Shown one piece after another: positions 35,506-45,058 of a stretch of 64,000 bases of DNA (positions are counted from its first letter, which is position 1; the number at the start of each line of letters is the position of its first letter). Origin of the DNA: Propionibacteriaceae bacterium. Its GTDB lineage: Bacteria > Actinomycetota > Actinomycetes > Propionibacteriales > Propionibacteriaceae. The notes beneath the pieces are model-generated. The model saw nothing but the letters and a program-made list of their open reading frames with translations. It made no database searches and was not told where the DNA came from. The stretch covers positions 1-64,000 of the forward strand of contig JAFKJK010000015.1 of the NCBI GenBank assembly GCA_017306015.1, given 5' to 3'. Position numbers and translations under genes: made by a program.

Positions 35506-36705
35506 TCACAGCTGGCTGAGGTCGACCCCCGGGTCGGCAAGGCGTCCGGGTTCGATCCGGCGTCCGATCAGTGCCCGGAGCTGGTCGTTGACGTCCCAGA
35601 TGTTCACGTTCATCGCCGCGGAGACGACGCCGTCCCGCAGCCAGAACGCGATGAACTCCCCCGACTCCTCGTCGCCGCGGAGCACCACCTCGTCGTCGGC
35701 CGAGCCGCGGCCGACGTACTCCATGCCCAGGTCGTACTGGTCGGTGAAGAAGTACGGCTGCCAGTCGTAGTGCGCGTCCTCGCCGAGCAGGACGTGGCCG
35801 GCGAGCTGACCCTGCCGGATCGCGTTGTCCCAGTGCTCAACGCGCAGCCGGCCGAGCGCGGTGTGCTCCGCGTTCGCCAGATCGCCGATCGCGTAGACGT
35901 GCTCGGCGGCCCGCAACTGGTCGTCGACCAGGACGCCGTTGTCGACGTCCAGCCCTGCTGCCTGCGCCAGCTCGACGTTCGGCTCCGCCCCCACTCCGAC
36001 CACCACGAGGTCCGCCGGGAACACCTCCTGACCAGCCCGGACGCCGGCGACCCGGCCGTCGCCCTCGATCGCGGCGACACCGACGCCGGTACGCAGGTCG
36101 ACCCCGTTGCGTTCGTGCAGCCGCGCGAAGTGGCGGCCTATCCGCTCCCCGAGCGCTGCCCGCAGCGGCGCCCGCGCGTACTCCAGGACGGTGACGTCCA
36201 GCCCCGCCTTCCGGGCAGCCGCGGCCACCTCGAGGCCGATCCAGCCGGCCCCGACCACCACCAGCCTCCCACCGCGCCCGAAGGCGTCCTTCAGGGTCTC
36301 GCAGTCCTCGATCCGACGCAGCGTGTGGACGCCGGCCAGATCCGCCCCCGGCACGTCGAGCAGCCGGGGCCGGGCGCCCGTCGCGAGCACCAGATCGCCG
36401 TACCCGAGCACCTCCCCGGATGCCAGCCGGACCTGCTTCGCGGCCAGCTCCAGGCCCACCGCCGCGTCGCCGAACCGCGCGTCCACCTGGTGCTCGGCGT
36501 ACCACGCGTCGTCGTGGACGAACAGCTCGGCCACCCTCTGCTCGCCCTGCAGCACCCCTTTCGACAAGCCCGGACGCTCGTACGGACGCCGTCCCTCGTC
36601 ACCCACGATCGTCACCGGACGGGTGTCGCCCGCGTCCCGCAGCGTCGTCGCCACGTGCGCCGCGGCCAGGCCGGCACCCACGATCACCACCCGGTCAGAA
36701 CTCAT
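35506..36705 (-). CDS. FAD-dependent NAD(P)H:ferredoxin/rubredoxin-type oxidoreductase
   Basis: A protein of 399 residues, the usual length for this family. It has an N-terminal FAD dinucleotide-binding motif VVIVGAGLAAAHVA, the ATGARP element near residue 112, a second Rossmann motif VVVGAGWIGLEVA for NAD(P)H, and a final FAD motif VYAIGDLAN. The C-terminal domain resembles the reductase C-domain of BphA4-like enzymes. It should pass electrons from NAD(P)H to a ferredoxin, rubredoxin or similar one-electron carrier in the cytoplasm; no partner ferredoxin is encoded in the window. The ATG overlaps the folE stop as ATGA and a GGAGGGTGGC ribosome site lies inside the end of folE, so the two are one operon. 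Confidence 0.88.
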   Translation of the reverse strand: MSSDRVVIVGAGLAAAHVATTLRDAGDTRPVTIVGDEGRRPYERPGLSKGVLQGEQRVAELFVHDDAWYAEHQVDARFGDAAVGLELAAKQVRLASGEVLGYGDLVLATGARPRLLDVPGADLAGVHTLRRIEDCETLKDAFGRGGRLVVVGAGWIGLEVAAAARKAGLDVTVLEYARAPLRAALGERIGRHFARLHERNGVDLRTGVGVAAIEGDGRVAGVRAGQEVFPADLVVVGVGAEPNVELAQAAGLDVDNGVLVDDQLRAAEHVYAIGDLANAEHTALGRLRVEHWDNAIRQGQLAGHVLLGEDAHYDWQPYFFTDQYDLGMEYVGRGSADDEVVLRGDEESGEFIAFWLRDGVVSAAMNVNIWDVNDQLRALIGRRIEPGRLADPGVDLSQL

Positions 36706-37343
36706 GCCACCCTCCTTCGATCGATCGCGGCCAGGAACTCCGCCCTGACCGCCGGGTCGGTGCGGATCGCGCCGGTCAGCGCCGTCGTCCGCGTCGTCGC
36801 GCCGGCGACCCGGACGCCGCGCAGGCTCATGCAGGAGTGCTCGGCCTCGATCACCACTCCTACCCCGCGCGCCCCCAGTTCATGGTCCAGCCAGTCGGCG
36901 ACCTGCCTGGTCAGCCGTTCCTGCACCTGTGGACGGCGGGCGAACCGCTCGACCACCCGGGCGAACTTCGACAGCCCCAGGATCCGTTCCCCCGGCAGGT
37001 AGCCGACGTGCGCGACGCCGGTGAACGGCAGCAGATGGTGCTCGCAGATCGACTGGAACGGAATGTCGCACACCACGACCAGCTCGTCGTACCCCTCGTC
37101 GTTGGGGAAGGTGGTCAGCTCGAACTCGCGCGGGGTCAGCATCTCGGCGTAGGCGTGCGCCATCCGGCGCGGGCTGCGGACGGTGCTGAGCGTGTCGCAG
37201 TCGACCCCGAGCGCCCGCAGGAACGCCCGGGCGGCGTCCTCGGCGGCGTCCAGGTCGGGCACCGGCGCTGCCTCGGACGCGGGCGGCACCAGGCTGAGCC
37301 GTTCGTCGACGTCGTCCGGGAGGCTGGTTTCTAAGAGAGACAT
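36702..37343 (-). CDS. folE: GTP cyclohydrolase I
   Basis: Converts GTP to 7,8-dihydroneopterin triphosphate, the first step of tetrahydrofolate and other pterin pathways. The 213-residue product carries the family signature SICEHHLLPFTG (zinc Cys and His) at about residue 109. It also has GLSKFARVVERFARRPQVQE and the later zinc Cys in HSCMSLRGV. The first 35 residues are variable and not part of the fold. No other folate gene is nearby. It heads a two-gene operon with a flavin reductase and is divergent from a Cys-rich HTH regulator 61 bp away. This may be a second, conditionally used folE; whether another copy exists cannot be seen here. Confidence 0.92.
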   Translation of the reverse strand: MSLLETSLPDDVDERLSLVPPASEAAPVPDLDAAEDAARAFLRALGVDCDTLSTVRSPRRMAHAYAEMLTPREFELTTFPNDEGYDELVVVCDIPFQSICEHHLLPFTGVAHVGYLPGERILGLSKFARVVERFARRPQVQERLTRQVADWLDHELGARGVGVVIEAEHSCMSLRGVRVAGATTRTTALTGAIRTDPAVRAEFLAAIDRRRVA

Positions 37344-37355
37344 GCTTGCACGTTA

Positions 37356-37376
37356 GAAGGATCCGGAGGTACCTTC
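37356..37376. promoter_or_regulatory. Imperfect palindrome between folE and the divergent regulator
   Basis: GAAGGATCC and GGTACCTTC around GGA give a 21-bp dyad with 7 of 9 paired positions. It is centred in the 61-bp divergent gap. This is the natural place for the neighbouring HTH protein to bind and control both directions. Confidence 0.5.
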
Positions 37377-37404
37377 AAGGCGAACACCTGCGTACGAGGA
37401 CCCG

Positions 37405-38076
37405 ATGGACGACACCGACCGCGACATCGAGGGCATCGCTGCCCTCGCCGATCCGGTGCGCCGCGACCTCTACCGCTACGTCTGCGAACAGCGGACGCCG
37501 GTCAGCCGCGACCAGGCGGCCTCCGCCCTGGACCTGCCCAAGCACCGGGCCAGCTTCCACCTCGACCGGCTGGAGAAGGCCGGGCTGCTGACCTCCGGCT
37601 ACCTCCGGCTGAGCGGACGGACCGGCCCCGGCGCCGGACGCCCAGCGAAGGTGTACCGGCGGCGCGACGACGAGATCGCCGTCTCGCTGCCCAGCCGCCA
37701 GTACGCGCTGGCCGGAGAGATCCTCGCCCGCGCGGTGGAGGACGCGATCCGGGAGGGCCGCCGTGTCCAGGACACGCTCGAAGCTGCTGCGACCCTGCGC
37801 GGAGAGGACCTCGCCCGCTCGACAGCTGCGGAGGCCACCCCGCTGGAGACCGCCGTCTCGGCGGTGCGGACGCTCGGCTACGAGCCACTGCCGCTCGCCG
37901 GCCAGGTCGTGATGGCGAACTGCCCGTTCCACTCCCTCGTCACCGACCACCCCGAGCTGGTCTGCGGCATGAACCACGCCCTGCTCGGCGGCCTGTGCCG
38001 GCACCTCGGCGGGCTCGCCGCCGTCCTCGACCCGGGCCCGGGCCGCTGCTGCGTCCTGATCACTGGCGCCGAGTAG
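37405..38076 (+). CDS. ArsR/SufR-like HTH regulator with C-terminal cysteine cluster
   Basis: The product has 223 residues. Residues about 8-90 form a winged helix (ALADPVRRDLYRYV, then LPKHRASFHLDRLEKAGLL). The C-terminal half ends in a cysteine array, NCPFH ... VCGMN ... LCRHLGG ... RCCV, with spacing C-x13-C-x10-C-x16-C-C from about residue 172. The layout resembles SufR-type regulators that sense an Fe-S cluster; cluster ligation here is inferred. An ACGAGGA ribosome site precedes the ATG. It is divergent from folE-flavin reductase and probably regulates that pair and itself through the palindrome in between. An Fe-S or redox signal is the likeliest input; direct metal sensing is an alternative. 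Confidence 0.75.
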   Translation: MDDTDRDIEGIAALADPVRRDLYRYVCEQRTPVSRDQAASALDLPKHRASFHLDRLEKAGLLTSGYLRLSGRTGPGAGRPAKVYRRRDDEIAVSLPSRQYALAGEILARAVEDAIREGRRVQDTLEAAATLRGEDLARSTAAEATPLETAVSAVRTLGYEPLPLAGQVVMANCPFHSLVTDHPELVCGMNHALLGGLCRHLGGLAAVLDPGPGRCCVLITGAE

Positions 38077-38105
38077 GCCGCCCCGATCACCCCGGCACCG
38101 ACGCG

Positions 38106-38140
38106 TTAGGGAAGCGTCAAGATCGGTAAGGAACGCGTCA
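38106..38140 (+). promoter_or_regulatory. Candidate KdpE-binding direct repeats upstream of kdpF
   Basis: TTAGGGAAGCGTCA (38106-38119) and GTAAGGAACGCGTCA (38126-38140) are two near-identical direct repeats about 20 bp apart. They end about 40 bp before kdpF. Tandem sites of this kind suit an OmpR-family dimer such as KdpE. Assignment rests on position only. Confidence 0.45.
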
Positions 38141-38181
38141 GAGGCGTCCGCTGGGGCCCCGGACTGTTCCACGATCGAATC

Positions 38182-38268
38182 GTGATTGAAGATCTGGTCG
38201 CGATCGTGATCGGCCTCGCGCTGCTGGTCTACCTCGGCTATGCGCTGGCCCGCCCCGAACGGTTCTGA
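38182..38268 (+). CDS. kdpF: KdpF, small subunit of the potassium-transporting ATPase
   Basis: A 28-residue peptide with a single hydrophobic span, AIVIGLALLVYLGYALARPE, preceded by acidic residues. Size, the Tyr-Ala-x-x-Arg-Pro-Glu ending and the position immediately before kdpA match KdpF, which stabilises the KdpABC complex in the membrane. The start is GTG at 38182. The stop lies 7 bp before the kdpA start, and TGAGG at the end of kdpF serves as the kdpA ribosome site. Confidence 0.9.
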   Translation: MIEDLVAIVIGLALLVYLGYALARPERF

Positions 38269-38275
38269 GGCTGCC

Positions 38276-39907
38276 GTGGATCCCACGCTCGCCTCCGCGC
38301 TGTCCATCCTCACCGTGCTGGTGATCGTCGCCGCCGTCCACGTGCCCCTGGGCACCTGGATCCACTGGGTCTTCACCTCGCCCCGGCACAGCCGCGTGGA
38401 GCGGGCCGTCTACCGCCTGGTCGGCGTCGACCCCGACACCGAACAGCGCTGGTGGGTGTACGGCCTGTCGGTGCTGGCCTTCTCATCGGTCTCGATCGTC
38501 CTGCTCTGGGTGTTCCTCCTCGCCCAGGACGTCCTGCCCTGGTCGTTCGGACGCGCGCTGAACGTCGACACCGCCTTCAACACCGCCGTCTCCTTCGTGA
38601 CCAACACGAACTGGCAGTCCTACGCCGGCGAAGCGGGCACCGGTTACCTGGTGCAGGCCGCCGGCCTCACCGTCCAGAACTTCCTCTCCGCCGGCGTCGG
38701 ACTCGCGGTGGCCATCGCCGTCGTCCGCGGCCTCGCCCGGGAGCGGACGGACCGGATCGGCAACTTCTGGGTCGACCTCACCCGCGGGACGCTGCGACTG
38801 CTCCTCCCGATCGCGGCCGTCGCCGCCGTCGTCCTGGTGGCCGGTGGCGTCATCCAGAACCTCACCGAGCCGACCACGGTCACGACCATCGCCGGTGGCC
38901 AGCAGGTCGTCCAGGGTGGGCTGGTCGCGTCCCAGGAGACCATCAAGGAGCTCGGCACCAACGGCGGCGGCTTCTTCAACGCCAACTCCGCGCACCCGTT
39001 CGAGAACCCCAGCGGCTGGACGAACCTGCTGGAGATCCTGCTGATCCTCGTCGTCCCGAGCGCGCTGCCCTACACCTACGGCCTGATGGTCAAGGACCGC
39101 CGGCAGGGCCTGGCGATGGCCGGCGCGATGGCCGTCCTCGCCTTCGGCGCCATGTCGCTGCTCACCTGGATCGAGACCGCCGGGGCCAGCATGGAGGGCA
39201 AGGAGCAGCGCTTCGGCCCCGCCTGGTCGGCGATCTTCGCCTCCGCCACCACAGGCACCTCGACCGGGGCGGTGGACGCGATGCACTCCTCGCTGCAGCC
39301 GCTCGGCGGCGGGGTCGCCCTGCTGAACATGATGCTCGGCGAGCTCTCCCCCGGCGGCGTCGGCACCGGCCTGTACTCGATGCTGGTGATGGTCGTCATC
39401 ACCGTCTTCATCGCCGGGCTGATGGTGGGCCGGACGCCGGAGTTGCTCGGCAAGCAGATCGGACGCCGCGAGATCACCTTGGTCGCCCTTTCGATGCTGA
39501 TCACGCCGACGCTGGTCCTGCTCGGCACCGCGATCGCCCTGGTCGACCCGGCATCGCTCGCGGCGATGTCGACGTCCGGTCCGCACGGACTGTCCGAGAT
39601 GCTGTACGCCTTCACCTCGGCCGCCAACAACAACGGCTCGGCCTTCGCCGGCCTCTCGGCCGACCAGCCGTTCCTGAACATCGCCCTGGCCGTCTGCATG
39701 CTCGGCGGACGCTTCGTCCCGATCATCGCCATGCTGGCCTTCGCCGGCGGCGTCGCCCGGCAGAAGCGGCGTCCGGTCACGGCCGGCACCATGCCGACCC
39801 ACACCCCCAGCTTCGCGGGCTTCCTGGTCGTCATCATCCTGATCATGTCCGGGCTGACGTACTTCCCGTCCCTGGCCCTCGGTTCGATCGCGGAGGCACT
39901 GCAGTGA
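38276..39907 (+). CDS. kdpA: Potassium-transporting ATPase, potassium-binding subunit
   Basis: The channel-like subunit that binds and conducts K+ in the high-affinity KdpFABC uptake pump. The product has 543 residues, with about ten membrane spans. The selectivity-filter-like loop [13 protein letters not shown] lies at about residue 225 and further filter-type loops ([35 protein letters not shown]) are all present. GTG 38276 is chosen because it leaves the usual N-terminus and follows kdpF closely. The frame extends upstream without a credible start. The stop overlaps kdpB by four bases (GTGA). Confidence 0.95.
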   Translation: MDPTLASALSILTVLVIVAAVHVPLGTWIHWVFTSPRHSRVERAVYRLVGVDPDTEQRWWVYGLSVLAFSSVSIVLLWVFLLAQDVLPWSFGRALNVDTAFNTAVSFVTNTNWQSYAGEAGTGYLVQAAGLTVQNFLSAGVGLAVAIAVVRGLARERTDRIGNFWVDLTRGTLRLLLPIAAVAAVVLVAGGVIQNLTEPTTVTTIAGGQQVVQGGLVASQETIKELGTNGGGFFNANSAHPFENPSGWTNLLEILLILVVPSALPYTYGLMVKDRRQGLAMAGAMAVLAFGAMSLLTWIETAGASMEGKEQRFGPAWSAIFASATTGTSTGAVDAMHSSLQPLGGGVALLNMMLGELSPGGVGTGLYSMLVMVVITVFIAGLMVGRTPELLGKQIGRREITLVALSMLITPTLVLLGTAIALVDPASLAAMSTSGPHGLSEMLYAFTSAANNNGSAFAGLSADQPFLNIALAVCMLGGRFVPIIAMLAFAGGVARQKRRPVTAGTMPTHTPSFAGFLVVIILIMSGLTYFPSLALGSIAEALQ

Positions 39908-41961
39908 GCAAGCATCCCCGTCCGGCCCATCCGTCGCTGGCCGTCTCCGCCTGGCACACCCTGCCGCAGGCGCTGGCCAAGCTCGACCCGCGCCACGTGT
40001 TCCGGTCTCCGGTGATCTTCGTGGTCTGGGTGGGCTCGGTTCTCACCACCGTCCTGGCGGTGATCCGCCCCTCGCTGTTCGCGATCTCGGTGGCCGGGTG
40101 GCTGTGGCTCACGATCGTGTTCGCCAATCTCGCCGAGGCGATCGCCGAAGGACGCGGCAAGGCCCAGGCCGACACTCTGCGCCGCACCCGCACCCAGACC
40201 ATGGCGCGCCGGCTCACCCCGGACGGCGCCGAGGAGCAGGTGGCCGGAACCGACCTGCGGATCGGCGATCGGGTGGTCGTCGAGGCCGGCGAGGTGATCC
40301 CCGGCGACGGCGACATCGTCGACGGCGTCGCGACCGTGGACGAGTCCGCCATCACCGGCGAGTCCGCCCCCGTCATCCGGGAGGCCGGCGGCGACCGGTG
40401 CGCCGTCACCGGCGGCACCACCGTCCTCAGCGACCGGATCGTCGTGCAGATCACCGCCAGGCCCGGCGAGACCTTCATCGACAAGATGATCGCCCTGGTC
40501 GAGGGCGCATCCCGGCAGAAGACGCCCAACGAGATCGCCCTCGGCATCCTGCTGGCGACCCTGACGATCATCTTCCTGCTCGCCGTGATCGCCCTGCAGC
40601 CGCAGGCCATCTACTCCGGAGACCGGCTCTCGCTGGTCGTCCTGGTCGCGCTGCTGGTCTGCCTCATCCCGACCACCATCGGTGCGCTGCTGTCGGCCAT
40701 CGGCATCGCCGGCATGGACCGGCTCGTGCAGCACAACGTCCTGGCGATGTCCGGACGCGCCGTCGAGGCGGCCGGCGACGTCAACACCCTGCTGCTGGAC
40801 AAGACCGGCACCATCACCTACGGCAACCGGCGCGCGTCCGACGTGTTCCCGGCCGAGGGCGTGGGACGCCGGGAGCTGGTCTCCGCGGCCCGGCTGGCCT
40901 CGGTCGCCGACCTCACTCCCGAGGGCCGCTCGATCGTCGAGTTCGCGGCGGACCAGGGCATCTCCGACCCCGTCCCCACCGAACCCGAGCTGATCCGCTC
41001 CGGCGCCAGCCTCGTCCCGTTCACCGCCCAGACCAGAATGTCCGGCATCGACCTGGCCGACGGCACCCAGGTGCGCAAGGGCGCCGGCTCGGCCGTCACG
41101 GCCTGGGTGGCGGCCGAGGGCGGCAGCTCCGTCCACGGCCTGGAGACCATCGTGGACGGCGTGTCCGCAGCCGGCGCCACCCCGCTGGTCGTGGCCAGCC
41201 GGCAGCCGGACGGCGTCCCTCGCGTCCTCGGCGTGGTCGAGCTGAAGGACGTGGTCAAGCCCGGCATGGCCGAACGGTTCGCGCAGCTGCGGGCGATGGG
41301 CATCCGCACGGTGATGATCACCGGCGACAACCCGCTCACCGCCCAGGCGATCGCCGCCGAGGCCGGCGTCGACGACTTCCTCGCCGAGGCGACACCCGAG
41401 GACAAGATGGCGCTGATCCGCTCCGAGCAGACCGGCGGACGGCTCGTCGCCATGACCGGGGACGGCACCAACGACGCCCCCGCGCTGGCCCAGGCCGACG
41501 TCGGGGTGGCCATGAACACCGGCACCTCGGCGGCGAAGGAGGCCGGGAACATGGTCGACCTCGACTCCGACCCGACCAAGCTCATCGACATCGTCGCCAT
41601 CGGCAAGCAGTTGCTGATCACCCGCGGGGCGCTGACCACGTTCTCCATCGCCAACGACGTCGCCAAGTACTTCGCGATCATCCCGGCCATGTTCGTCGCC
41701 GTCTTCCCCGGCCTGCAGGCGTTGAACATCATGGGCCTGCGCTCGCCGTCCTCGGCGATCCTCTCGGCGGTCATCTTCAACGCGCTGATCATCCTCGCGC
41801 TCGTGCCGCTGGCGCTGCGCGGAGTGAAGTACCGACCGATGAGCGCCTCGGCGATGCTCAACCGCAATCTGCTGGTCTACGGGGTCGGCGGCATCGTCGC
41901 GCCGTTCCTCGGCATCAAGCTCATCGACCTGCTCGTCGCACTCGTCCCGGGACTGGGGTGA
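39904..41961 (+). CDS. kdpB: Potassium-transporting ATPase, ATP-hydrolysing subunit
   Basis: P-type ATPase subunit that energises K+ uptake by KdpA. The 685-residue product has the actuator motif AITGESAP, the phosphorylated Asp in [10 protein letters not shown] (about residue 300) and the hinge motif [16 protein letters not shown] (about residue 520). Its seven or so membrane spans include the charged C-terminal segment typical of KdpB. The GTG start overlaps the kdpA stop, so translation is probably coupled. It has normal length with no missing motif. Confidence 0.96.
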   Translation: MSKHPRPAHPSLAVSAWHTLPQALAKLDPRHVFRSPVIFVVWVGSVLTTVLAVIRPSLFAISVAGWLWLTIVFANLAEAIAEGRGKAQADTLRRTRTQTMARRLTPDGAEEQVAGTDLRIGDRVVVEAGEVIPGDGDIVDGVATVDESAITGESAPVIREAGGDRCAVTGGTTVLSDRIVVQITARPGETFIDKMIALVEGASRQKTPNEIALGILLATLTIIFLLAVIALQPQAIYSGDRLSLVVLVALLVCLIPTTIGALLSAIGIAGMDRLVQHNVLAMSGRAVEAAGDVNTLLLDKTGTITYGNRRASDVFPAEGVGRRELVSAARLASVADLTPEGRSIVEFAADQGISDPVPTEPELIRSGASLVPFTAQTRMSGIDLADGTQVRKGAGSAVTAWVAAEGGSSVHGLETIVDGVSAAGATPLVVASRQPDGVPRVLGVVELKDVVKPGMAERFAQLRAMGIRTVMITGDNPLTAQAIAAEAGVDDFLAEATPEDKMALIRSEQTGGRLVAMTGDGTNDAPALAQADVGVAMNTGTSAAKEAGNMVDLDSDPTKLIDIVAIGKQLLITRGALTTFSIANDVAKYFAIIPAMFVAVFPGLQALNIMGLRSPSSAILSAVIFNALIILALVPLALRGVKYRPMSASAMLNRNLLVYGVGGIVAPFLGIKLIDLLVALVPGLG

Positions 41962-41965
41962 CCCC

Positions 41966-42529
41966 ATGCCGTTCCTTCGCCAAACCCTCGCCGCGGTGAG
42001 GTTCCTTCTCGTCATGACCGTGCTGCTCGGGTTCGCCTACCCGGCGGTCGTGCTGCTGGCGGCTCAGGCGTTCCCGGCCCAGGCCAACGGCTCCCTCGTC
42101 ACCCGGGACGGCCAGGTCGTCGGCTCGTCGCTGCTGGGGCAGCGGTTCGACGGTCCCCAGTGGTTCCAGCCGCGGCCCTCCGCCTCCGACTACTCGGGGA
42201 AGACCTCCGGTGGGACGAACCTGTCGCCGGTCTCCTCGGCCCAGAGGGACGCGATCGCCGAGCGGGAGGCCGAACTGCGGGCCGCCAACCCGGACGCCGT
42301 CGGTCCCGTCCCGGACGACGCACTGACCGCGTCCGCTTCGGGGCTGGACCCGCACATCTCGGTCGCCTACGCGCTGTGGCAGGTGCCGCGGGTCGCCAGG
42401 GCGCGTGGCGTCGAGGCGTTCGTGCTGGAACAGCTGATCGCCGCGAACACCGACCACGCGGCGCTCGGCTACCTCGGCCAGGACGGCGTCAACGTCACCC
42501 GGCTCAATCTCGCGCTCGACCAGCGGTGA
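41966..42529 (+). CDS. kdpC: Potassium-transporting ATPase, KdpC subunit
   Basis: A single-span membrane subunit of the Kdp pump (187 residues). One N-terminal transmembrane helix (about 10-35) is followed by a periplasmic-side domain with family motifs QRFDGPQWFQPRPSASDY, DALTASASGLDPHIS and the closing GVNVTRLNLALD. It lies 4 bp after kdpB and 12 bp before kdpD in the same operon. Confidence 0.95.
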   Translation: MPFLRQTLAAVRFLLVMTVLLGFAYPAVVLLAAQAFPAQANGSLVTRDGQVVGSSLLGQRFDGPQWFQPRPSASDYSGKTSGGTNLSPVSSAQRDAIAEREAELRAANPDAVGPVPDDALTASASGLDPHISVAYALWQVPRVARARGVEAFVLEQLIAANTDHAALGYLGQDGVNVTRLNLALDQR

Positions 42530-42541
42530 GAGAGTAGCGCC

Positions 42542-45058
42542 ATGGGTCGAGGCCGGCTGCGGATCTACCTCGGCGCCGCCCCGGGGGTCGGCAAGACGGT
42601 CGCCATGCTGGAGGAGGGCCACCGCCGGGCCGAGCGCGGCACCGATGTGGTGGTCGGGCTGTGCGAGACCCACGGCCGTCCGCACACTGCCGGCCTGATC
42701 TCCGGCCTCGAGATCGTCCCGCGGCGACACCTCGAGTACAGGGGGACGCAGCTGGGCGAGCTGGACCTCGACGCGGTCCTCGCCAGGCGGCCGGAGGTGG
42801 CCCTGGTGGACGAGCTCGCGCACACCAACGTGCCCGGTTCGCGCAATGAGAAGCGCTGGCAGGACATCGACGAACTGCTGGACGCCGGCATCGACGTCAT
42901 CTCGACGGTGAACATCCAGCACCTGGAGTCGCTGAACGACGCGGTCACCGCCATCACCGGCATCGTCCAGCGCGAGACCGTCCCCGACGAGGTGGTCCGC
43001 GCGGCCGAGCAGATCGAGCTCGTCGACATGGCGCCCGAGGCGCTGCGCCGGCGGATGGCCCACGGCAACGTCTACCGTCCCGAGAAGGTGGACGCGGCGC
43101 TGGCCAACTACTTCCGGGTGGGCAACCTGGCTGCGCTGCGCGAACTCGCCCTGCTCTGGCTCGCCGACAAGGTGGACGAGGGGCTGGAGGGCTACCGCGC
43201 CCGGCACGGCATCACCGGCACCTGGCCCACCCGGGAGCGGGTCGTGGTCGCCCTGTCCGGCGGCCCCGAGGGCGAGACGCTGCTCCGCCGCGGGGCACGG
43301 ATCGCGTCCCGGTTCGCCGGCGGGCTGATGCTGGGCGTCCTCGTCACCAGGACGGACGGCCTGGCCACCGCGCCGCTGAGCCAGGTGGCCGAGCTCCGGC
43401 GGCTCACCGAGCAGCTCGGCGGAGAGTTCCACACCGTCACCGGGGACGACGCCGCCGAGGCGGTCCTCGACTTCGCTCGCGGGGTGAACGCCACCCAGAT
43501 CCTGGTGGGAGCCTCCCGGCGGCCGCCGTGGCAGCGCGGCTTCACCCACACCATGCCCGAGCGGATCATCGCGGCGGCCGGCGACATCGACGTCCACGTC
43601 GTCACCCACGGCCGTGCCGACAAGGGCTTCGTCCACCGGCGGCGGGGCCTCTCCCGCAGCCGGCTCCTCGGCGGACTGGTCACGGCGGTGGTGCTGCCGC
43701 CGGCGCTGACCGCGGTACTGCTGCCCGACCCGTTCACGTCCGACCTGCCCCTGGACATCCCGATCTTCCTGCTCGCCACCGTCGTGGTCGCCGTCATCGG
43801 AGGGGTGGTCCCGGCCGTGATCGCCGCGGTGTTCTCCTCGCTGCTGCTGAACTGGTTCTTCGTCCAGCCGATCGGGACGCTGACCGTGTCCGACCCGCAG
43901 AACGCGCTGGCACTGGTGGTGTTCGTGCTGGTCGGCGTCCTGGTCGCGCTGATCGTTCACCGCAATGCCCGCCGGACCGAGGAGGCGCAGGCCGCCCAGC
44001 GCGAGTCGGCCGCGCTCGCCGAGCTGTCCCACACCCTGCTCGGCGTTCCCGACCAGCTGCCGCTGCTGCTGCAGCGGGCGGTGGACATGTTCGGGGTCCG
44101 GGCCGCCGCGATCGTCCAGCGGCCGGCTGCCGGAGCCCCCTTCGTGGTCGCGTCCGTCGGCGCGTTCGACCCGCTCGCCCCCGCCGATCACGAGGACGCC
44201 GGCAGCAGCCACGAGCTGGTGCTGCAGCCGCCCGGGCTGGCGGCGGAGCAGCGCCGGCTGTTCGACGCGTTCGCCGCGCATGCCGGGGCGATCCTGCAGC
44301 GGCAGGAGCTGCGGCGTTCGGCGACGTCGGCGACCCAGCTGGCCCGCGAGAACGAGGCCAGGACGGCCCTGCTGTCGGCCGTCTCCCACGACCTGCGGAC
44401 GCCGCTGGCCGGGATCAAGGCCGCCATCGGCAGCCTCCGCTCGACCGACGTCGAGTGGTCGAAGGAGGACTCCGACGAGCTGAAGGAGGCCATCGAGGAG
44501 TCCGCGGACAAGCTGGAGGCACTGGTCGGCAACCTCCTGGACCTGTCCCGCCTCCAGACCGGCGCGCTGGTGGCCCATCCGGCTCCGACGGACCTGGGCG
44601 AGGTGATTCCCGCAACCCTCGCCGGGGTGTCCGCGCCCGAGCGGACGCGCTGGCAGATCGACCCGGACGCGCGCGAGGCCGCCACGGACGCCGGCCTGCT
44701 GGAGCGCGTGCTGGCGAACATCGCCGAGAACGCGCTGCGCTACCAGCCGCCGGGACGGCCGGTCACCGTCCGCGCCAGCCGGGTGGCCGAGCGGGTGGAG
44801 ATCCGGATCACGGACAACGGCGTCGGCGTCCCGGAGGAGGAGCAGGAGCGGATCTTCCAGCCCTTCCAGCGGCACGGCGACGTGCCTGCCGGCGACGGCC
44901 TGGGCCTCGGGCTGGCGGTTGCCCGTGGCCTGACCGAGGCGATGGGCGGCCGGGTGCAGGCCGAGCCGACTCCCGGCGGCGGCCTGACGGTGGTGATCTC
45001 GCTGCCCGTCCGCGAGGGCGAGCGGCTCGAGCGAGAAGGAGTGGAGGCCAGCCGGTGA
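42542..45058 (+). CDS. kdpD: Osmosensitive potassium-channel sensor histidine kinase
   Basis: Sensor of low K+ or turgor that phosphorylates KdpE. The 838-residue product begins with the KdpD domain (Walker A GAAPGVGKTVAMLEEGHRR, then VDELAHTNVPGSRN) and a universal-stress-like domain follows (about 230-360). Four membrane spans in the DUF4118 region lie at about 375-480 and a GAF-like segment follows. The HisKA box is AVSHDLRTPLAGIKA (about residue 615) and the ATPase motifs are NIAENALRYQ, DNGVGVPEEEQ and GLGLGLAVARG. The stop overlaps the kdpE start as GTGA. Domain order and length are those of classical KdpD. Confidence 0.95.
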   Translation: MGRGRLRIYLGAAPGVGKTVAMLEEGHRRAERGTDVVVGLCETHGRPHTAGLISGLEIVPRRHLEYRGTQLGELDLDAVLARRPEVALVDELAHTNVPGSRNEKRWQDIDELLDAGIDVISTVNIQHLESLNDAVTAITGIVQRETVPDEVVRAAEQIELVDMAPEALRRRMAHGNVYRPEKVDAALANYFRVGNLAALRELALLWLADKVDEGLEGYRARHGITGTWPTRERVVVALSGGPEGETLLRRGARIASRFAGGLMLGVLVTRTDGLATAPLSQVAELRRLTEQLGGEFHTVTGDDAAEAVLDFARGVNATQILVGASRRPPWQRGFTHTMPERIIAAAGDIDVHVVTHGRADKGFVHRRRGLSRSRLLGGLVTAVVLPPALTAVLLPDPFTSDLPLDIPIFLLATVVVAVIGGVVPAVIAAVFSSLLLNWFFVQPIGTLTVSDPQNALALVVFVLVGVLVALIVHRNARRTEEAQAAQRESAALAELSHTLLGVPDQLPLLLQRAVDMFGVRAAAIVQRPAAGAPFVVASVGAFDPLAPADHEDAGSSHELVLQPPGLAAEQRRLFDAFAAHAGAILQRQELRRSATSATQLARENEARTALLSAVSHDLRTPLAGIKAAIGSLRSTDVEWSKEDSDELKEAIEESADKLEALVGNLLDLSRLQTGALVAHPAPTDLGEVIPATLAGVSAPERTRWQIDPDAREAATDAGLLERVLANIAENALRYQPPGRPVTVRASRVAERVEIRITDNGVGVPEEEQERIFQPFQRHGDVPAGDGLGLGLAVARGLTEAMGGRVQAEPTPGGGLTVVISLPVREGERLEREGVEASR

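Noticed and set aside
34534..35770. Several overlapping plus- and minus-strand frames across the repeat block
   Set aside because: Low-complexity Trp/Gly/Arg/Pro products that follow the repeat unit in every frame; no ribosome site or homology.
38483..42015. Long minus-strand frames opposite kdpA and kdpB
   Set aside because: Antisense to well-identified genes and lacking any recognisable domain.
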